Positions 4,921 through 10,114 of a stretch of 10,114 bases of DNA are shown one piece after another. The position numbers and the translations under genes are program-made. Location: contig CAADUV010000031.1 of NCBI GenBank assembly GCA_900752305.1, forward strand, positions 1 through 10,114, read 5' to 3'. Origin of the DNA: an uncultured Oscillospiraceae bacterium (GTDB lineage Bacteria > Bacillota > Clostridia > Oscillospirales > Oscillospiraceae). Below the pieces are notes generated by a model. The model made no database searches. It had not been told where the DNA came from and saw only the letters and a list, made by a program, of their open reading frames with translations. How positions within the stretch are numbered: position 1 is the first letter of the stretch; each line of letters opens with the position of its first letter.

Positions 4921-7452
4921 TTACACAGTTGTGGATTCCTCTTTGCCTTCTTCCGGCGTGACCTCTGCGGTCTCTTCCTCAGAGGAACCTTCTTCCTCCT
5001 CGTCGCAGGTGGTAGCCAGAGAGATGACCTTGCCGCCTTCGGCGACGGTCATAATATGCACGCCCTGGGTCACACGGCCGTACAGGTTGATGCCGCTGAC
5101 CGCGGTACGGATGATGGTGCCGTCATCGGAGATCATCAGCGCGTCATCCTTGTCCTGCACCACAGCGGCACAGGCCACCGGGCCGGTCTTTTCCGTAATG
5201 CGGTAATTCTTGCTGCCGAAGCCGCCACGGGTTTGCGGGCTGTACTCTTCCAGAAGGGTGCGCTTGCCGTAGCCCTGCTCGGTGATGGTCAGCAAGCTGC
5301 TGCCCTGGCTGGACACACCGGCAGCCACCAGCCAATCCCCCTCTTTCAGGCGGATGCCACGGACGCCCACAGCGTCACGCCCCATGCAGCGCACGTCACT
5401 CTCATGGAACCGGATGGCCATGCCCTCGTGAGTGACCAGGAACACGTCCTGATTGCCGTCGGTACGGCAGACGGAAATCAGCTCGTCCCCTTCCTCCAGG
5501 TTCAGAGCACGGATACCAGCCTTGCGGGCGGTGTTCACGCTGGACAGGGTGATGCGCTTGACGGTGCCAAACCGGGTGGCGAAGACCAGGAACTCGTCGT
5601 CGGTGAACTCCCGGATGGGGATCATGGCCGTAACCTTTTCCCCCTGCTCCACCGGCAGAACGTTGACCAGGTTGGTGCCCTTGGCGGTACGACCGGCCTC
5701 GGGAATCTGGTAACCCTTCTTCCGGTGCACCTTGCCGGTGTTGGTGAAGAACAGGATATAGTCATGGGTAGAGGAGGTGAACAGGGTGGTCACATAGTCC
5801 TCTTCCCGAGTGGTCATGGCGTTGACGCCTTTACCGCCACGGCGCTGGCTGCGGTAAGCGGAAGCAGGCGTGCGCTTCAAGTAACCGGCATTGCTCATGG
5901 TGAACACGCAAGTTTCTTCCTCAATCAAGTCCTCGATGTCGATCTCATCCTCCACCTGTTCGATGGCGGTTCTGCGGTCATCACCGTACTTCTCCTTGAT
6001 CTCCAGAAGCTCGTCCTTCAGCACGCCCTTCATCTTCTCTTCGTCGGCCAGGAGGCTGGCGTAGTAGGCGATCTTCTCTTCCAGTTCCTTGTACTCTGCC
6101 AACAGCTTATCCCGTTCCAGACCCTGGAGCCGTTTCAGCTGCATATCCAGAATGGCCTGAGCCTGGATGTCGTCCAAACCGAACCGGTTCATCAGGTTCT
6201 CCTTGGCGTTGTCATAGCTGCTGCGGATGATGCGAATCACTTCGTCAATGTTGTCCTGGGCGATGAGCAGACCTTCCAACAGGTGGGCACGAGCCTCTGC
6301 CTTCTTCTTGTCATAGATGGTACGGCGGGTCAGCACCTGCATCTGGAAGTCGATGTACTCATCCAAAATCTGACGGAGGGTCAAGATGCGAGGCTGCTTC
6401 TGGTTGTGTACCAGAGCCAGCATGACCACGGCGAAGGTGGTCTGGAGCTGGGTCTGGATGAACAGGCGGTTCAAGACCACCTGGGGGTTGGCGTCCTTTT
6501 TCAGCTCGATGACGATGCGCATACCCTCTCGGTCAGACTCGTCCCGCAGGCCGGAAATGCCCTCCAACCGCTTGGCGTGGACTTGCTCGGCGATATTTTC
6601 GATCAAGCGAGCCTTGTTGACCTGATAGGGCAGCTCCGTGACGATGATGCGGGTGCGGCCAGCGCCGAACTCCTCCATCTCGGTCTTTGCCCGGACGGTG
6701 ATCTTCCCGCGGCCAGTGCCATAGGCGGCACGGATGCCGCTGCGGCCCATGATGATGCCGCTGGTGGGGAAGTCGGGGCCTTGGATGTGTTCCATCAGGT
6801 CGTCCAAGCCCGCTTCCGGGTTTTCCATCACGCAGATGGTGCCATCGATGACCTCCCGCAGGTTGTGGGGCGGGATGTTGGTGGTCATGCCGACAGCGAT
6901 ACCGGCGGAGCCGTTGACCAGCAGGTTGGGGAAACGGGAGGGCAGGACACGGGGTTCCTGACGGCTCTCGTCAAAGTTGGGGTCCCAATCCACCGTGTCC
7001 TTTTCGATGTCCCGCAGCATTTCGCTGGAAATCTTGGACAGGCGGGCTTCGGTGTAACGGTAAGCAGCAGGAGGGTCGCCGTCCACGCTGCCGAAGTTGC
7101 CGTGGCCGTCCACCAGGGGATTGCGCATGGAGAAGGTCTGTGCCAGACGCACCAAAGCGTCGTAGACAGAGCTGTCGCCATGGGGATGGTACCGACCTAA
7201 CACATCGCCCACGCAGGTGGCGGACTTCTTGAAGGGGCGGTCAGAGGTCAGATTGTCCTCGTACATAGCATACAGGATACGGCGGTGCACCGGCTTCAGA
7301 CCGTCCCGCACATCGGGCAGAGCACGGCCGACGATGACGGACATGGCGTAGTCCATGTACGCCGTCTGCATCTCGTGCTCTAGGTCGATCTCTACGATCT
7401 TCTGTTCCGGATAGGCAATATCCTGTGGTTCATAATCTTTTTTCTTACTCAA
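4921..7452 (-). CDS. gyrA: DNA gyrase subunit A
   Basis: Breakage-reunion subunit of gyrase (A2B2), which adds negative supercoils using ATP. The 843 residues fit the family. Seen: the winged-helix/tower core at about 30-510, with catalytic Tyr133 in RYTEARL (E. coli Tyr122); [10 protein letters not shown] (89-98); and the C-terminal beta-pinwheel with the GyrA box QRRGGKG (536-542), which marks true gyrase rather than topoisomerase IV. The residues equivalent to E. coli Ser83 and Asp87 are Ser94 and Asp98, the quinolone-susceptible type. The protein ends in a glutamate-rich acidic tail (817-839). The start is TTG at 7452-7450: an in-frame TGA lies 12 bp upstream (7467-7465), the next ATG is codon 28, and GAGGT (7466-7462) sits 9 bases before it. 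It begins 22 bp after the gyrB stop, in an operon. Confidence 0.98.
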   Translation of the reverse strand: MSKKKDYEPQDIAYPEQKIVEIDLEHEMQTAYMDYAMSVIVGRALPDVRDGLKPVHRRILYAMYEDNLTSDRPFKKSATCVGDVLGRYHPHGDSSVYDALVRLAQTFSMRNPLVDGHGNFGSVDGDPPAAYRYTEARLSKISSEMLRDIEKDTVDWDPNFDESRQEPRVLPSRFPNLLVNGSAGIAVGMTTNIPPHNLREVIDGTICVMENPEAGLDDLMEHIQGPDFPTSGIIMGRSGIRAAYGTGRGKITVRAKTEMEEFGAGRTRIIVTELPYQVNKARLIENIAEQVHAKRLEGISGLRDESDREGMRIVIELKKDANPQVVLNRLFIQTQLQTTFAVVMLALVHNQKQPRILTLRQILDEYIDFQMQVLTRRTIYDKKKAEARAHLLEGLLIAQDNIDEVIRIIRSSYDNAKENLMNRFGLDDIQAQAILDMQLKRLQGLERDKLLAEYKELEEKIAYYASLLADEEKMKGVLKDELLEIKEKYGDDRRTAIEQVEDEIDIEDLIEEETCVFTMSNAGYLKRTPASAYRSQRRGGKGVNAMTTREEDYVTTLFTSSTHDYILFFTNTGKVHRKKGYQIPEAGRTAKGTNLVNVLPVEQGEKVTAMIPIREFTDDEFLVFATRFGTVKRITLSSVNTARKAGIRALNLEEGDELISVCRTDGNQDVFLVTHEGMAIRFHESDVRCMGRDAVGVRGIRLKEGDWLVAAGVSSQGSSLLTITEQGYGKRTLLEEYSPQTRGGFGSKNYRITEKTGPVACAAVVQDKDDALMISDDGTIIRTAVSGINLYGRVTQGVHIMTVAEGGKVISLATTCDEEEEGSSEEETAEVTPEEGKEESTTV

Positions 7453-7461
7453 AACGATTTA

Positions 7462-7466
7462 CCTCA
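7462..7466 (-). promoter_or_regulatory. Ribosome binding site fixing the gyrA TTG start
   Basis: GAGGT on the minus strand lies 9 bases before TTG and overlaps an in-frame TGA. No ATG or GTG in frame lies between that stop and codon 28, which is already inside the conserved domain, so the TTG start is well supported. Confidence 0.75.
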
Positions 7467-7474
7467 CAACGACA

Positions 7475-10114
<2,640 letters not shown>

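Noticed and set aside
4926..4934. TGTGGATTC as a second DnaA box near the gyrA stop
   Set aside because: It differs at two of nine positions from TGTGGATAA and lies within the gyrA coding end.
4882..7200. Plus-strand open frame of 772 codons opposite gyrA
   Set aside because: It is antisense to an intact, motif-complete gyrA, has low-complexity His/Val/Asp/Gly-rich composition, and arises from the C/G-ending codons of the real gene.

Overview
The window looks like a piece of a Firmicutes chromosome close to the replication origin, most likely from an Oscillospiraceae-type gut anaerobe (the Flavonifractor / Lawsonibacter / Intestinimonas kind). Three things point there: the order recF-remB-gyrB-gyrA, which in Firmicutes follows dnaA-dnaN; a GC-rich, C/G-ending codon usage; and a CoA-transferase of the family used for butyrate or 4-hydroxybutyrate fermentation. 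The genus is inferred from protein style, not from a search.

Left part, plus strand: the last 34 codons of an unrecognised gene (3-107) end at a strong terminator. A 360-bp gene-free stretch follows. It holds a near-consensus promoter (181-209), a short structured transcript region ending in a second strong terminator (303-338), and then the gap promoter (360-388) with a dyad and a DnaA-box-like 9-mer over its -35. Next come gap (glyceraldehyde-3-phosphate dehydrogenase) and pyk (pyruvate kinase), 42 bp apart with no terminator between them. After a hairpin with a short U-tract comes an acetyl-CoA hydrolase/CoA-transferase family gene. Together these genes cover ATP- and NADH-forming lower glycolysis and a CoA-transfer step typical of the end of acid fermentation.

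Right part, minus strand: recF (partial, running off the right edge), remB, gyrB and gyrA form a tight operon read right to left, with gaps of 12, 73 and 22 bp. It closes with a terminator, after which rnhA (ribonuclease HI) is read in the same direction. rnhA converges with the CoA-transferase gene on a shared bidirectional terminator (4362-4402). These genes serve DNA repair, supercoiling and R-loop removal, plus a matrix/biofilm regulator.

No insertion sequence, CRISPR array, tRNA, rRNA or phage gene was seen. The protein genes are ordinary housekeeping genes. The least explained element is the promoter-plus-terminator RNA at about 215-338. Its segments can form mutually exclusive pairings with the terminator stem, so it could be an undescribed small RNA or an attenuator/riboswitch-like leader ahead of gap. 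Other points of interest are the gap promoter dyad, the head-on orientation of gap-pyk relative to the inferred replication fork, and drug-site residues in GyrB.
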